Below are positions 20,713-31,810 of a DNA stretch of 64,000 bases, one piece after another. This DNA is from Ancistrus triradiatus. Taxonomy: Eukaryota > Chordata > Actinopteri > Siluriformes > Loricariidae. The stretch is taken from assembly GCA_025084515.1 (NCBI GenBank), contig JAJAGP010000334.1:310001-374000 (forward strand), written 5' to 3'. Each line of letters starts with the position of its first letter. The stretch's first letter is position 1. Below the pieces are notes generated by a model. The model did no database searches. It was not told the origin of the DNA and saw nothing but the letters and a program-made list of their open reading frames with translations. The position numbers were made by a program, and so were the translations under genes.

Positions 20713-21064
20713 GTTCAGTTGCTGTCATTAATATTGATGTTATTGCTGTTATTAATATTGTAAATAGTATGTTGTTATACATTATTATTGTTATATTTTG
20801 ATGGGCGTTTTGGTGGCACAGTTAATACACTAATAAATATAATATTAATTATAGTTTAGACTCATTTTATACAGTACTGTTTAGCCCATAACTGACAGTA
20901 AGTTATGCTGGCGACCACAGACTGTAATGTCCTCTCTGTACAGTTGGTTGCAGTGTGGATCATCTTTCGCTCCACACTGCAGAAGAAGAAGAAACGGCCA
21001 TTGTTTTCTTTGTGATGGTGAGAGAGAGGGATATAATTAGATTTTACGTATTTTAGGTTAAATC

Positions 21065-21100
21065 TGTACAGTTAGGTAAGGGTGAGAAAATGGCGAGCGA
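21065..21100 (+). promoter_or_regulatory. YY1-type motif over the start codon
   Basis: 'gagaaaatggcgagcg' at ~21084 contains AAAATGGCG, the YY1 consensus often found overlapping initiator ATGs in vertebrates. Sequence resemblance only. Confidence 0.4.
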
Positions 21101-21254
21101 GGAGACAGTGAGATCTTTGATGTTTAGTCTGACCTACATGATGATGAAGAGGCGCAGAGATCTGAATAACGCAGAGACTCGTCGAAGACATGAGGTGGAG
21201 AGAAGAGTTCGACACAGGCAGTATTTCATGCAGAGACACAGGAGGATGCTCATG
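21090..21254 (+). CDS. HARBI1-like gene, exon 1
   Basis: 55 codons from ATG in good context (aaaATGgcg). Rich in Arg, Met and His, with possible nuclear-localisation clusters KRRR and RRRH. Ends RRMLM before gtgatc. The split is inferred from phase and from lack of a stop-free N-terminus in exon 2; an alternative is that exon 2 starts at its own ATG. Confidence 0.7.
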
Positions 21255-24200
21255 GTGATCACTTTCTTTTATTCCCTTTTTTTTTTAACATTAGTCTTCA
21301 GCTAAGCTGAAAACAAACAGAAGCCTGAAGTGTCCGGTTAATGGCTGAAGACGGGTAGGGGATATGGGTTGTAAAGGTGCCTTGTCATGTAAAAACTACA
21401 CATAAGCCCAATTCGGACTGGATTCGGTTATCAAGGGGACGTCTGTGATTTAATTTTTCACTTGTCGACTCAGTAATGAAACTCTTGCATCCCAAAAGGC
21501 AATAAGCGTCCTCTGTTTGCATAGTTCACTGACAAAAAACCCTCTCATCGCTGTCTGAGTGATGATAGCATATAGTTTCTTCAACATCCAGGTCAAATAA
21601 ATAGTGACTCTTTTAGAACCACAATATTTAGTTACAACAGTGACGAACTGTGAATCTAAGAGCTAGTTATTCAGTTTGGGACATAGACGGCAAATACACT
21701 AAGATTTGGTTGGACCGCCTTTAGCTTTGATTACAGCATGTATTCTCTGTGGCATCGTTTCCACAAGCTTCAGCAATGTCACAACATTTATTTCTGCCCA
21801 GAGTTGCATTCATTTTTCCTTGTATTGATGATGGGAGATTTGTTCCACTGCTCAAAGTCTTCTCCAGCACATCCCAAAGATTCTCAATGGGGTTCAGGTC
21901 TGGACTCTGTGGTGGCCAATCCATGTGTGAAAATTATGTCTCATGCTCCCTGAACCACACTCTCAATTTGAGCTTGATGAATCCTGGCATTGTCATCTCG
22001 ATATGCCCGTACTTTCAGGGAAGAGAAATCCATTGATGGAATAACTTTTCATTCTTTGGGCACATAACGTTGCTGAACCTAGACCTGACCACCTGAAGCA
22101 ACCCCAGATCATAGTACAGCTCCCACAGGCTTGTATGGTAGGCACTAGGCATGATGGGCGCACACATCTCTTGTCTTATCCTGATGCGCCCATCACTCTG
22201 GAACAGGGTAAATCTGGAGTCATCAGACCACATGACCTTCTTCCATTGCTCCAGAGTCCAATCTTTATGTTCCCTAGCAAATTGAATCTGTTTTTGCCGG
22301 TTAGCCTCACCCACAAGTGGTTTTCTTAAGGCTACACAGCTATTAAGTCCCAATCCCTTGAGGTCCCTTTGCATTGTGCTAGTGGAAATGCTCTTACTTT
22401 CAGTATTAAACATATCCCTAAGTTCTACTGTCGTTTTTCTACCAAACGTTTAAGTGATCACCGATCACAATCATTCAAGATCTTTTTCCGACCACATTCC
22501 TTCCTCGAAGATGATGCTTCCCCACTGTCCTTCCACTTTTAAATAATGAGTTGAACAGTGCTTAACTCGATTGTAGTAGTTTCAGCTATGTCCTTAGATG
22601 TTTTCTCTGCTTGATGCATGCCAATAATTTGACCCTTCTGAAACACATTAACATCTTTTCCACGACCACAGGATGTGTCTTTCGATATGGTTGTTTAACA
22701 AATGAGAAGCTACTCACTGCAGCAGTTAGGGTTAAATATCTTGTTGCCAGCTGAAACATAATCACCAATGCAGTAATTATCCGATGGGAGGCTCTTACCT
22801 ATTTACTTAGTTCAATCCAGGTGGTGACCTTTTTTTTTTGGCCAGGCAGTATATAAAATTATCAAGTGTATGTATCTGGCCATTAGTTTAAAAACAGCTA
22901 TTGCGTGTTAAACACCGCCAGTGGTTTTTCTTTTTTTAAATTGAAAGTTCACACGAATCAGTGCAATGACTACATCCGGAATAAAACTTAAAAATGGTAA
23001 GATTACAAACCCTATACAAACTCACACCCAACTTAGATGCCTCAGCCCTTGCTATTCCAGGACCAAGAAGAGAAATTAAAAAAGGTATCGTCGAGCATCA
23101 AATCAGAACCACAAATTAACTGTTTTATCACTTCCAAACAAATTAATCTAAATATAATCTAAAATATCAGTATTAAATTGTGTTTTTAAAACACAAACTA
23201 AAACTAAAACTGTGCAGAAAGTTTCTTTGTCTGCAACTTTTGTTACAGTGTATTATGTGTGTTTGCTCGTTTCTGCTCTGTGATATTTATTCCCAGTTGG
23301 GAAACCATAACACGGTTATATCTGCTCTCATGTCCTTGGCTCTCTCTGGTGGAAGGAGGGAGATATTACATTGTGTCAATCATGTTTCAGAGTGTGTGTA
23401 TTTCTCGTTGGACTAGTTTGTGCTGGTTCCTTAGTATATGAGAACTGTGTATAAATCTCAGCTAACTGAGTGTTTACTAGCACTATCTCTAGTCTATTAA
23501 AGCTTGAGATATTAATTCAATCTGATGTTTGCTACAAGAAGCATTGAAAGAGCCACAAATGTACAATACCACCAAACCACCAAAGGCCAACCGCAGCTAT
23601 TCAAGCTAGGCCTTCAGTTTAAAAACAGCCCTCGCATGTTAAACACAGCCGGTGGTTTTGCTTTTTTAAATTGTTAATTCACATGAATCCATGCACAGAC
23701 TAGAAACATCTGGAATAGAACTTCAGTGTGGTAAGATTTCAAATCATCGCACTTGCTATTCCAGCAGAAAGAACAGAAATGAAAAAAGTCTCATAAAACA
23801 ATGAAATTAGAACCACCAAAAATAGCCTGTTCACTTAAAATACCAAAATAATCCAAACAAATGAATTGTCAATTTTAGACCAAGTTCTTGAAACATATAA
23901 ACAAATTGGGTTGTAACGATACACTCTGCTCACGGTTCGATTCAATTCACGATACTGAATTCACAATTCGATTTTCTCACAGTTTTTATTTATAAATTTT
24001 ACATTCGATAAAAGATAAATGCATTTAATTTTTTTAAACAATGCAAAGTTCAAAAAAATGCAATTGCATTATACACTTCTGCTTGTTGAGTTCTAACCTG
24101 GAACTGCTACTCAAGGGTAGACACTGTTTGCATGTCCCAAAATATCCAGTCATGTTTCTGCACGCCCCTGGTGACTCATTTATCTAGGCTTGTGCTTTCA

Positions 24201-25556
24201 AAAAGATGTTATTGCACTTCGCAAACTTTCAGAATAGCTGTGTTTATTAACCATTTTGTTTATTTAGTACAGATATATGTGATTTGGAACACAGATTTTG
24301 ACTTCAAAGAAAAAAAATATATGCTACTCAAATGGCGACTCATTAGATTAATTAAATCTAGATTAACTAAATGTTCGAACAATATTATAATACAGATGTT
24401 TCTGTCTATTTAGATGCTGATAGCTCAAACCACAAATCCCATCGGAGTACCACGCACTCGAGCCTGGACCAACACGGCGAGCACTGATTGGTGGGAGCGA
24501 GTGGTCCTAACAGAATTCCAGCCTGCTGATTGGCTGGAGCGCTTCCGCATGAGCAGGGAGACCTTCTTCCACCTTTGCAACAAGCTGAGGCCGTGGCTGG
24601 CACGCCAGGACACTTGCCTGCGCCCCGCTCTGCCCCTCGAGAAGCGGGTGGCCGTGGTACTGTGGCGCCTGGCGTCCAACATTGAGTATCGCACCATAGG
24701 GGAGCTTTTCGGCGTGGGCCGCTCCACCGTGTGCAAGTGCGTGCGGGAGGTGTGCCACGCCATAGGCGCTACACTGCGCCCGCTCTACCTCCGCGAGCCC
24801 AGCGAGCAGGAACTGGAGGATTCCGCTCGCCTCTTCAGCACTCGCTGGGGCTTTCCAAACTGCGTTGGTGTCGTCGGCAGCTTCCACGTGCCCATCATCG
24901 CACCGGCAGTCGATGCAGATAGCTACTGGAACAGCCGTGGTTGGCATTCGGTTATCACCCAGGGCGCCATTAATGGCGTCGGCCAGTTCTGGGATGTGTG
25001 CGCAGGCTTTCCGGGTGGCACCGAGCCCGCTACACTTTTGCAGAGTTCCTCACTGTGGACACTGGGGCATGAAGGCAGGCTGTCTCCTCAGTCTTTGCCT
25101 CGGAGCTTTGTAGGTAAAAAGTTGAGCTCGGTGGTCCTGGGGGATGCCGCGTATCCTCTACAGACTTGGTTGCTGAAGGCCTACAAAAAGTCAGACAGGC
25201 TCACGGCCGGGCAGCGAGCGTTCAACAAGCGCTTAGAGAGAGCACGCACCATGGTGGACGAAGCCTTCCTGAGGCTGAAGGCACGCTGGCAGTGCCTTCT
25301 GAAGAGGAACGATTGCCACGTAGACGGGGTGCCTGCCATGATCGTGGCATGCTGCGTGCTACACAACATGTGTGAGGTGCATGGAGACGAGTTGGCCGAA
25401 GAGTGGTTGGAGGCAGCAAGGCGGGACGAGAACCCCAAACCCAACCACAGGGCGCTTGCGTCGGACGACGAGGTTGCCGGCGAGGAAGTGCGAGCGCTTT
25501 ACTGTGAATATTTCCTGCAGCAGGAGAATCAACAGAATCTACAGGAGCAAGACTGA
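21090..25556 (+). CDS. HARBI1-like (PIF/Harbinger-derived) protein, two-exon gene
   Basis: Exons 21090-21254 and 24414-25556 join in phase 0 (donor gtgatc, acceptor 'tctgtctatttag') to give 435 residues. Exon 1 supplies a very basic segment (MMMKRRR, ETRRRHEVERRVRHRQ). Exon 2 is the transposase-derived part: an HTH-like region (RTIGELFGVGRSTVCKCV, residues ~148-165), the nuclease fold and ACCVLHN near residue 367. Aligned to HARBI1, the three catalytic positions read G210, E259 and D337 in place of D, D and E. The frame is intact, GC-rich and isolated in AT-rich repeats, without terminal inverted repeats, so it looks like a retained host gene. Role unknown; DNA binding in the nucleus is inferred. 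Confidence 0.82.
21690..22856 (-). mobile_element. Degraded Tc1/mariner element in the HARBI1-like intron
   Basis: Right end 'ggtgaccttttttttttggc' 'caggcagtatata' is the terminal repeat; the left end is decayed. Minus-strand transposase words: KDWTLEQWKKVMWSDDSRF (first Asp), FTLFQSDGRIRIRQE, RDDNARIH out of frame, and MDWPPQSPDLNPIENLWDVL. Stops and shifts separate them, and the middle is rearranged, so it is dead. Confidence 0.85.
22890..23125 (+). repeat. Diverged direct duplicate, copy 1
   Basis: 'aaaacagctattgcgtgtta' to 'aatcagaaccacaaattaac' aligns with 23620-23835 over ~220 bp with scattered changes. Non-coding, in the HARBI1-like intron. Between the copies, 23130-23600 shows nothing I recognise. 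Confidence 0.7.
23620..23835 (+). repeat. Diverged direct duplicate, copy 2
   Basis: 'aaaacagccctcgcatgtta' to 'aaattagaaccacc'; partner of 22890-23125. Confidence 0.7.
23925..24035 (+). repeat. Interspersed repeat fragment
   Basis: 'gatacactctgctcacggtt' through 'acattcgataaaaga' is repeated at 49990-50095, so it is a dispersed element of unknown family. Confidence 0.65.
24414..25556 (+). CDS. HARBI1-like gene, exon 2 (transposase-derived domain)
   Basis: 380 codons plus stop in one uninterrupted frame. Landmarks in exon-2 numbering: DWLERFRMSRETFFHLC (39-55), RTIGELFGVGRSTVCKCV (93-110), CVGVVGSFHVPIIAP (150-164), DVCAGFPGGTEPATLLQSSS (194-213), VVLGDAAYPLQTWLLKAY (240-257), MVDEAFLRLKARWQCL (280-295), ACCVLHN (312-318), and an acidic/glutamine-rich tail. 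In HARBI1-type nucleases the second half of VGVVGSFH reads (V/I)D-x-x-H; here the Asp is Gly. Confidence 0.9.
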   Translation: MLIAQTTNPIGVPRTRAWTNTASTDWWERVVLTEFQPADWLERFRMSRETFFHLCNKLRPWLARQDTCLRPALPLEKRVAVVLWRLASNIEYRTIGELFGVGRSTVCKCVREVCHAIGATLRPLYLREPSEQELEDSARLFSTRWGFPNCVGVVGSFHVPIIAPAVDADSYWNSRGWHSVITQGAINGVGQFWDVCAGFPGGTEPATLLQSSSLWTLGHEGRLSPQSLPRSFVGKKLSSVVLGDAAYPLQTWLLKAYKKSDRLTAGQRAFNKRLERARTMVDEAFLRLKARWQCLLKRNDCHVDGVPAMIVACCVLHNMCEVHGDELAEEWLEAARRDENPKPNHRALASDDEVAGEEVRALYCEYFLQQENQQNLQEQD

Positions 25557-25970
25557 AGCAGGTTTCCAGTGAACTTTTCTTGTTCAGGAGGATTGCATTT
25601 TGCTGTACTTTGAATACAGGACCAGCATAATCATTAAGAACAATGCAGCTAAGACATGATGCTGCAGTTACTGGAATGATATCTGTGGCTGTAGAACATG
25701 GGCAATAGCAAGAACAGGTTATGGCACACATTCCATATTCTCCAAAAGGTCCCAGTGTGAGTGAGTGTGTGTGGTCGTCATGTTGATGTTTTGATGTATT
25801 ATGTATTATGGGGACCAAATGGTCCCATAAGGATAGAAAGATCTGTCATGTTTCACCTTGTGGGGACAAAAACTAAAAGAGTCAAAAGATCTACTTTAGG
25901 TTACTGGTGTTAGGGTTGGGTATAAGTGTAGGTGTAGCATTAATAAGGTACAGTAGTCAATATGTCATTG
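25557..25970 (+). other. Likely 3' UTR and downstream DNA of the HARBI1-like gene
   Basis: AT-richer sequence after the stop with no clear polyadenylation signal close by. No other feature is seen. Confidence 0.3.
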
Positions 25971-25971
25971 A

Positions 25972-26360
25972 GTGTGTTTACATGCACTTAATAATCCAGT
26001 CATTGGATTTATGGAGTTGTTTGCATATTCAAGTGGTCATGTAAACAGCATACTCTAATCCAGAAATCAGATTGTTATCTGATAAAGAGAACCGAAATTT
26101 ATATCAGTAACCAGATTCCTCAATGCATGTATATCCTTAATCTGATTTCAGTCGGTTTTCTTAGTCTGCGCATGCGCGCACAGCGTGTAGCTGAATGAAA
26201 TGCACTTGCCCGTGAGGTTTAGCTTCTACTGGGCTTATTTATGTAGACCTGTTGCATATTTCACAGGACCTGGCAACTTAATTGAATTAAATGCAGCACC
26301 TGCGAAAAGGCTTTTCGTTCAATAACACTTTTGTGGAGACACTGAAACACAGTTTACTCT
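25972..26360 (+). mobile_element. MITE copy (family of 57574)
   Basis: 'tttacatgcacttaataatc', 'attcaagtggtcatgtaaac', 'tctgcgcatgcgcgcac' and 'acctggcaact' follow the same order as in the 57574 copy. The right end is missing. Confidence 0.72.
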
Positions 26361-26595
26361 CTGTCTTGTGTATGCAACGAGGGCAGGTATTTAAGAAGCA
26401 AGCAAATAACTGAGAAACAAACCTGCATCTAGGGGTCCAAGCAATTTACTCTTTTATATTTAATAGCGTATGCTAAATGTGAACAATTGAGTAGGGCTGC
26501 TTATCTCTTGGGTGAATATCTCAAAAATCTTAGATAACTTCATTCATTAGAATAATCAGTAAAAAATCTACTAAATGTGTTAATTGCAAAAACTA

Positions 26596-27168
26596 CCGTA
26601 TTTTTCGGACCATAAAGCGCACCGGATTATAAGACGCAATATCAACGATCGGCTGCTAACGGGTATATTTTCATACATAAAGCGCACCGGGTTATAAGAC
26701 GCATTACATGAAACAAAACTCTTAAGTTCCGTCGGAAGCTCAGTTTGGTCTTTACCTGGCGCAGGGCGTCTTCTTGCTTCCTCCACTTCCGTACCATTGA
26801 TTCGTTAATGTTGAATTCTTTTGCAGCTGCTCTATGTCCATGTTGTACTGCGTGACTGATAGCGTTGTGTTTGAAATCCGCTTCGAAAATAAATGAATGA
26901 ATGCACGTACCCTAATGCTGAAGCACATACCGTATTACTCCGCTATGCTGCGCACTACGGTTGCCGTAAGCTTCGTAACTTACCAAGGCCCGTGCTAAAA
27001 CATTTTGACAGATTTATGAGCGCCGTGTACCATCTACAATCGGTTGTAGGTCAGAAAGCACAACCAGAATTAATTCATACATTAGACGCACCGCATTTTA
27101 GGCGCGCACTGTCGATTTTTGAGAAAGTTAAAGGATTTTAAGTGCGCCTTATGGTCCGAAAAATACGG
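26596..27168. mobile_element. Pogo/Tigger-like MITE with CENP-B-type HTH remnant
   Basis: 573 bp, TA on each side, ends 'ccgtatttttcggaccataa' and its near-perfect complement. On the minus strand 26720-26885 reads ADFKHNAISHAVQHGHRAAA and KEFNINESMVRKWRKQE, the first HTH of pogo/CENP-B-like transposases. No DDE region remains. Confidence 0.88.
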
Positions 27169-27179
27169 TAATAGTGTAA

Positions 27180-28120
27180 TACAGTAATAACTGGGGCAGA
27201 TATTTGTCAGAGCACTCACAGCTAATAGGCTTGTCTTATTTGTTTAGTAACAATAAATAAAGTACCCGTTAGAATTATAACTGTTCCATTTGTCTTGTCA
27301 TTATGCAAAAATGTTTCTATGGCTAAATGCTTTTGTACAGTTTGTGTTGCAACAGCTGGGCTTGTAGGGATTTAGATTAATAGTGGCTCTGAAGTTTAGT
27401 CTGGATTAAGATTGTTTGTAGTAGAGATACACCAGGGTTAAAACATTTCCTGCGTAATATTGCCTTTGCTGATTTGAAAATAAAGTATGATATAAAAGGA
27501 TACGATTATGAGCTTTGTTTAAATTACTAATGTAAGTTGGTGGCTTATATTTAGTTAAAGGTTAACATTGATCTGTTATTAAATAGAAATGGTTCTGAGG
27601 CATGTTTGACCTTGTACAGTATTACCATTCGTTAATGCATGTACTGTGCAGCCAGTGAGACTTGCTTTTGGTTAATTGGTTTGATAAAAATATATGGAGT
27701 TGGCTGCTAGGAGGATTAGTTTTCTGGACATAATTAGGGTTGAAGGGATTTACACATGCATATGCCATTTCAGCACTGGTGTCCCGACTCACATTGTGCA
27801 GAACGCCAATAACAGCAAGCCAAAATGCTTCATCCCCTCATGATTGCCATTGTCGCCATCAGAAGACTTCCAATACTCTGATCTTGGGGACCTTACTCAT
27901 TTTTCAAATATAACATTAATGATGTTCCTGCCAACACAGTCACTCCTGCATAGACAGCATCATAGACAGACCCAATGTGATCATAGCTCTGTCTAGCTTA
28001 GTAGCGCTCACTGATGACAGTAATCATTGATGTTTGTGGAATCTGGATTCTAATAGCAGGTAATAAATATTGTTTTTCTCTTTTGTGATTCAGAATAAAT
28101 ATTTGCTGTAATGTTAGATT
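27180..28120. other. No gene recognised
   Basis: AT-rich DNA with scattered stops on both strands and no repeat that I recognise. Confidence 0.5.
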
Positions 28121-28122
28121 AT

Positions 28123-29125
28123 ACACTATATGGCCAAAAGTTTGTGGACACCCAAAATTACATCCAAAACATGAGTATTGTCATGCTTAGGGCAAGGGAG
28201 GACACGGGAGGCGGACATAAGTGCAAGTGGTGAAGGTTTATTTGGAGTGAACATGGTGAAACAAGCATACAAACCAAACAGACAAAAACTAATAACAAGA
28301 AGTAATACGTCAAACATCTAACACAGGGGACAAGCTAACAAGGCTAACAAACTGAGGAAGGCTAACTGAACACAACATCAAGGCAGATAATGAAACAAAG
28401 CTTAAACATGGAAACAGTAACAAATGGAGGACAAGAAACTAACAACTAGGAACAGAGACTAAAAACACAAAGAGAAAGCTAAGGGAACAGACCAGGATGG
28501 AGGAGATAGGAACAGGAGCCAAGGACAACCACAATGTGAAGAAGCCAGACCAGGAACTGCACAGGAAGCGGTGTATATATAGAGGACAGACCAGCAGGTG
28601 GCTACAGCCCCACCTGCTGGGTAGGAAGCAGAAAGCAGGGGGAGCTACACAAGATGGATGCAAGCTGAAGGGCTTGCATCATCGTTACAAGTATTAGTAT
28701 ACTCATATGCTAGATATGCTAGATTTTGGAGCATGACTGTGAGGTTGGCTTCTAATGTTAGATAATAAGACCTGATTCACGTTTGGCATTCCACTGTATT
28801 TGGAAAGTGTCTGATGGAATTGCGGTCAGTGTTCTGTACAAGCCAGCCAAGTTCTCAATCAAAGTTGACAAATCAATTCTCTGTGGACTTTGTTTAAGAA
28901 CAGCTAGAGAGAAAGTTAATGAACTGACTTGTTGGAAACAGAAACCTATAAATGTGTCATATTGAGAGTCACTGGGGTATCAGTACAACCCGTTCTACTG
29001 CTACTGTTTGTCTAAGGAGAATCCAGAAATGTCTGCTTTATATAATGAATGTGTTAAAAGTTAATGCTGCTGACGTTGCAGAAGTCAATAATTAGAAGGG
29101 GTGTCCAATTTTGTCTGTTTAAATC
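28123..29125. mobile_element. MITE ('acactatatggccaaaag' ends) carrying an internal insertion
   Basis: Left end 'acactatatggccaaaagtt' 'tgtggacaccc'; right part 28740-29125 is the complement of the 33313-33694 interior and ends 'ggggtgtcc'. Between them, 28180-28690 holds a purine-rich foreign segment ('aaggtttatttggagtgaac' 'atggtgaaac') of unknown repeat type. Confidence 0.65.
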
Positions 29126-29461
29126 AGTTGATGTTGGTCTTCAGAGGTGTGGCTTCATTTTACTGCAGCCAGTGAATCTTTCTGAATGTAGCCTTCTAGT
29201 TAAATCAAGATACTGAAGAACTTTATGATGGTTATTACTTAACACAATATGTACGTATGATTTGTTGCACCATTACCATCAAAGGTGTCAAGATAGTTCT
29301 ATTCGCACTTATAGAACAGATTAATTTTCTAGGAGATTATGACACTGACCTTCAGAATACAGCCAGGATTATCTAATGACTGAACCACACACTGCTAGAC
29401 TGCTCATGAAGAACTGGTGGATTCTTCTCTGGTGGCTTCATCTCTTCAAACTCAAGCAAAC

Positions 29462-29575
29462 ATGTTGCATCCAGCCATGATCGGGGTGGTTGTGTTTAAC
29501 ACTGTTTTAATTGTAGTGGAGTGGACCTATATCATGAGCGAGATCATGAAACCTGAGGATGACTCGGAAGATTAA
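29462..29575 (+). CDS. Candidate 37-residue single-pass membrane micropeptide
   Basis: ATG TTG CAT... gives a short hydrophobic stretch (MIGVVVFNTVLIVV, residues 6-19) followed by an acidic tail (KPEDDSED). The context 'caaacATGt' is moderate. About 115 bases downstream a consensus donor 'attaaggtaagac' suggests a transcribed exon. No family recognised, and chance is possible. Confidence 0.25.
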   Translation: MLHPAMIGVVVFNTVLIVVEWTYIMSEIMKPEDDSED

Positions 29576-30100
29576 AGTCTTCCCAGAATACTTCAATTAG
29601 ATGTCTTCGAGGAGGAGTATACTTGTAGGAAGAATATCTGTAGATCAGTGCCAGCAATGAAAGCTAAACAGGAGTCAAGTATTAAGGTAAGACCATGAAC
29701 GGCTGTGGTTTCTTGAACTGTATTTCCAACTGAGTGTGTATTAAAGGACCTGCGTTGCTTCTGATTTCATATATCAGTGAATTATTAATTCTGGTTTAGG
29801 CAATAAATAAGATAGCTGAACATACTGCAATGTCTAGCAGCTCCCTCCATTCCATCTACGTTTATACATACATTGTACTGGCAGGATAATATTAATCTTC
29901 TTAATATTATTAACCTTATCCACATTCATGAGGTCCAAGATACCTTATACGCCATTATTCTCCCCATACCCTCAATCACACACACCATAGCTCTCAAGTG
30001 TCATGCACTGAAGTCCACAAATAAGCTAAGTCTAATCAATAGGGTTGATTTGATTGCTTTGACTGTACATGATTTACATGACAGCATGGTGTAGCAACAG

Positions 30101-30290
30101 GACTGAGGTGGCTTAGCAGTTAAGGTACTGGACTGTGGCCCAGAAGGTCTAGGGTTCAAATCCCACCTCTGCCAAGCTACCACTGTTGGGTCCATGAGCA
30201 AGGCCTTTATTCCACAATTGCTTGGCTTGGATTGTAAGACTGTATCTGTAAGTTGCTCTGGATAGGGGAGTATGCTAAATGGGTAACTGT
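30101..30290 (+). mobile_element. tRNA-derived SINE
   Basis: 'gactgaggtggcttagcagt', B box 'gggttcaaatcc', 'gctctggataggggagtatg'. Diverged copy of the main family. Confidence 0.88.
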
Positions 30291-30689
30291 ACATATAAAT
30301 GATTAACTTGTAGGAGCACTAGTAAAGTGGTTAAACAGTAGTGAAAATGCTTGTTTAGAGATTATTGGAGAAGGAATAATTATCCTGCAGCAGGATAATC
30401 ACCTGAAATGGGGAGCACTTGAAGACAACAGCCATTTACTGTGAAATCATGCTGGATGATCCCATCAGGTTTTGTACAATGTCTTGGAGTCCATGACAAC
30501 TCGAGTCCACACTGCCATTACAGCAAAAGGAGGAGCATACAAAATACAAAATTCTGAAATAATATTTTTCAAACATTCAACTCAAATGTTAAGATAATTA
30601 TATGATTGTCATAACAAAATTGTATTATATTTGAGAACAATGCTAAAAAGAAGCATTTTCACCAGTGGTCCCAGACTCTGTCCCCACTT

Positions 30690-30915
30690 TATATTTTGAT
30701 GTTGTTGTTCCTCTTTCAACTGCTGCCGTTAGGGGTTCACATATTAAATTTGGTGCAAGTACAGGATGGCCTTCCTGACGCAGCCCTCCCCATTTATTTG
30801 GGATTGGGACCAGCAATCGAACCCCCAGTGGTTTTGATTTTTTTCGTAAACACAACCACCCAATCTTCATGTCGCAAGCCCCACCTGGGATTTGAGCCCA
30901 AGCCTAGGACATAAT
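30690..30915. repeat. Fish interspersed repeat (SINE/LINE 3'-type) fragment
   Basis: 'aactgctgccgttaggggtt', 'gatggccttcctgacgcagc', 'gggattgggaccagcaa' are typical fish dispersed-repeat wording. Old and degraded. Confidence 0.5.
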
Positions 30916-31548
30916 GAGAATAATGTGATTAAATAATTAAAAAGTAATAATGCAATTATAAATTCACCCAAAAAATAAAAGCAATACTTAGTTTCACCTA
31001 AATGACCAATTCCAGACATTCTACTGCATCTTTGCTGGTGACAGTTGCAGTGGTTCCAGCACCTGTCCCTGGAGAACACATGGCGCAGGCATAAGGAAGG
31101 TCACAAGGGGAGCATTTTGCTGCCGCTGCAATAGCAGGCCCATTGGTCCTTTGAGGCCCTGACAATGATAGGTATAAGTAGCATGCTGTTTCATAGCCTG
31201 TCAGAGAAAAGACGTGGTCAGTGAACACAAGTTGTACTGACACGTCAGCTGTCCTACAGCACTCTTGTTTGTCAACAAGGGGAACTGGGCAAACCCAAAT
31301 TGGACAGAAAAAGAAATTATCGTCTGTGGTAATTACGGCTATAGATCAGATGGACAACACTGGAGTTCTGCCTCTATCTGAATGCCACACTTTCAATTTT
31401 TACATTCCATTAGAAAACCTGCACTCAAGGAAAATACCAACTACAGATTGTAGGATACTGGTCCCAGTCAAAGTTAGCACGGGGGAAGAGATTGTGTCCT
31501 GTCTCTTATCACCTGCTTCAGGACAAGGATGATGAAGTATTTGGTGAA

Positions 31549-31720
31549 TTAGACAGATAGATAGATGGATAGATAGATGGATAGATGGTTAGATGGACGG
31601 ACAGGTGGATGGTTGTTAGATAGATAGATGGCTGGATGGACTGATGGTTAGATGATAGATGAATGGATGGATGGATGGGTGGATACCAAGATGGATGAGT
31701 AAATAGATAGAGTGAGAGAG
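31549..31720 (+). repeat. (GATA/GATG)n tetranucleotide array
   Basis: Imperfect ATAG/ATGG units starting 'agacagatagatagatggat'. Confidence 0.9.
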
Positions 31721-31810
31721 AGTATTTTATTGACCCCTGGGGGGCAATTTTGTATCACAGTAGCAACCATCAATGACGTAATGTACACACAGCAGATACA
31801 CTACTTAAGG

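Noticed and set aside
25222..25818. 198-codon minus-strand frame
   Set aside because: Antisense shadow of the GC-rich HARBI1-like exon; no homology.
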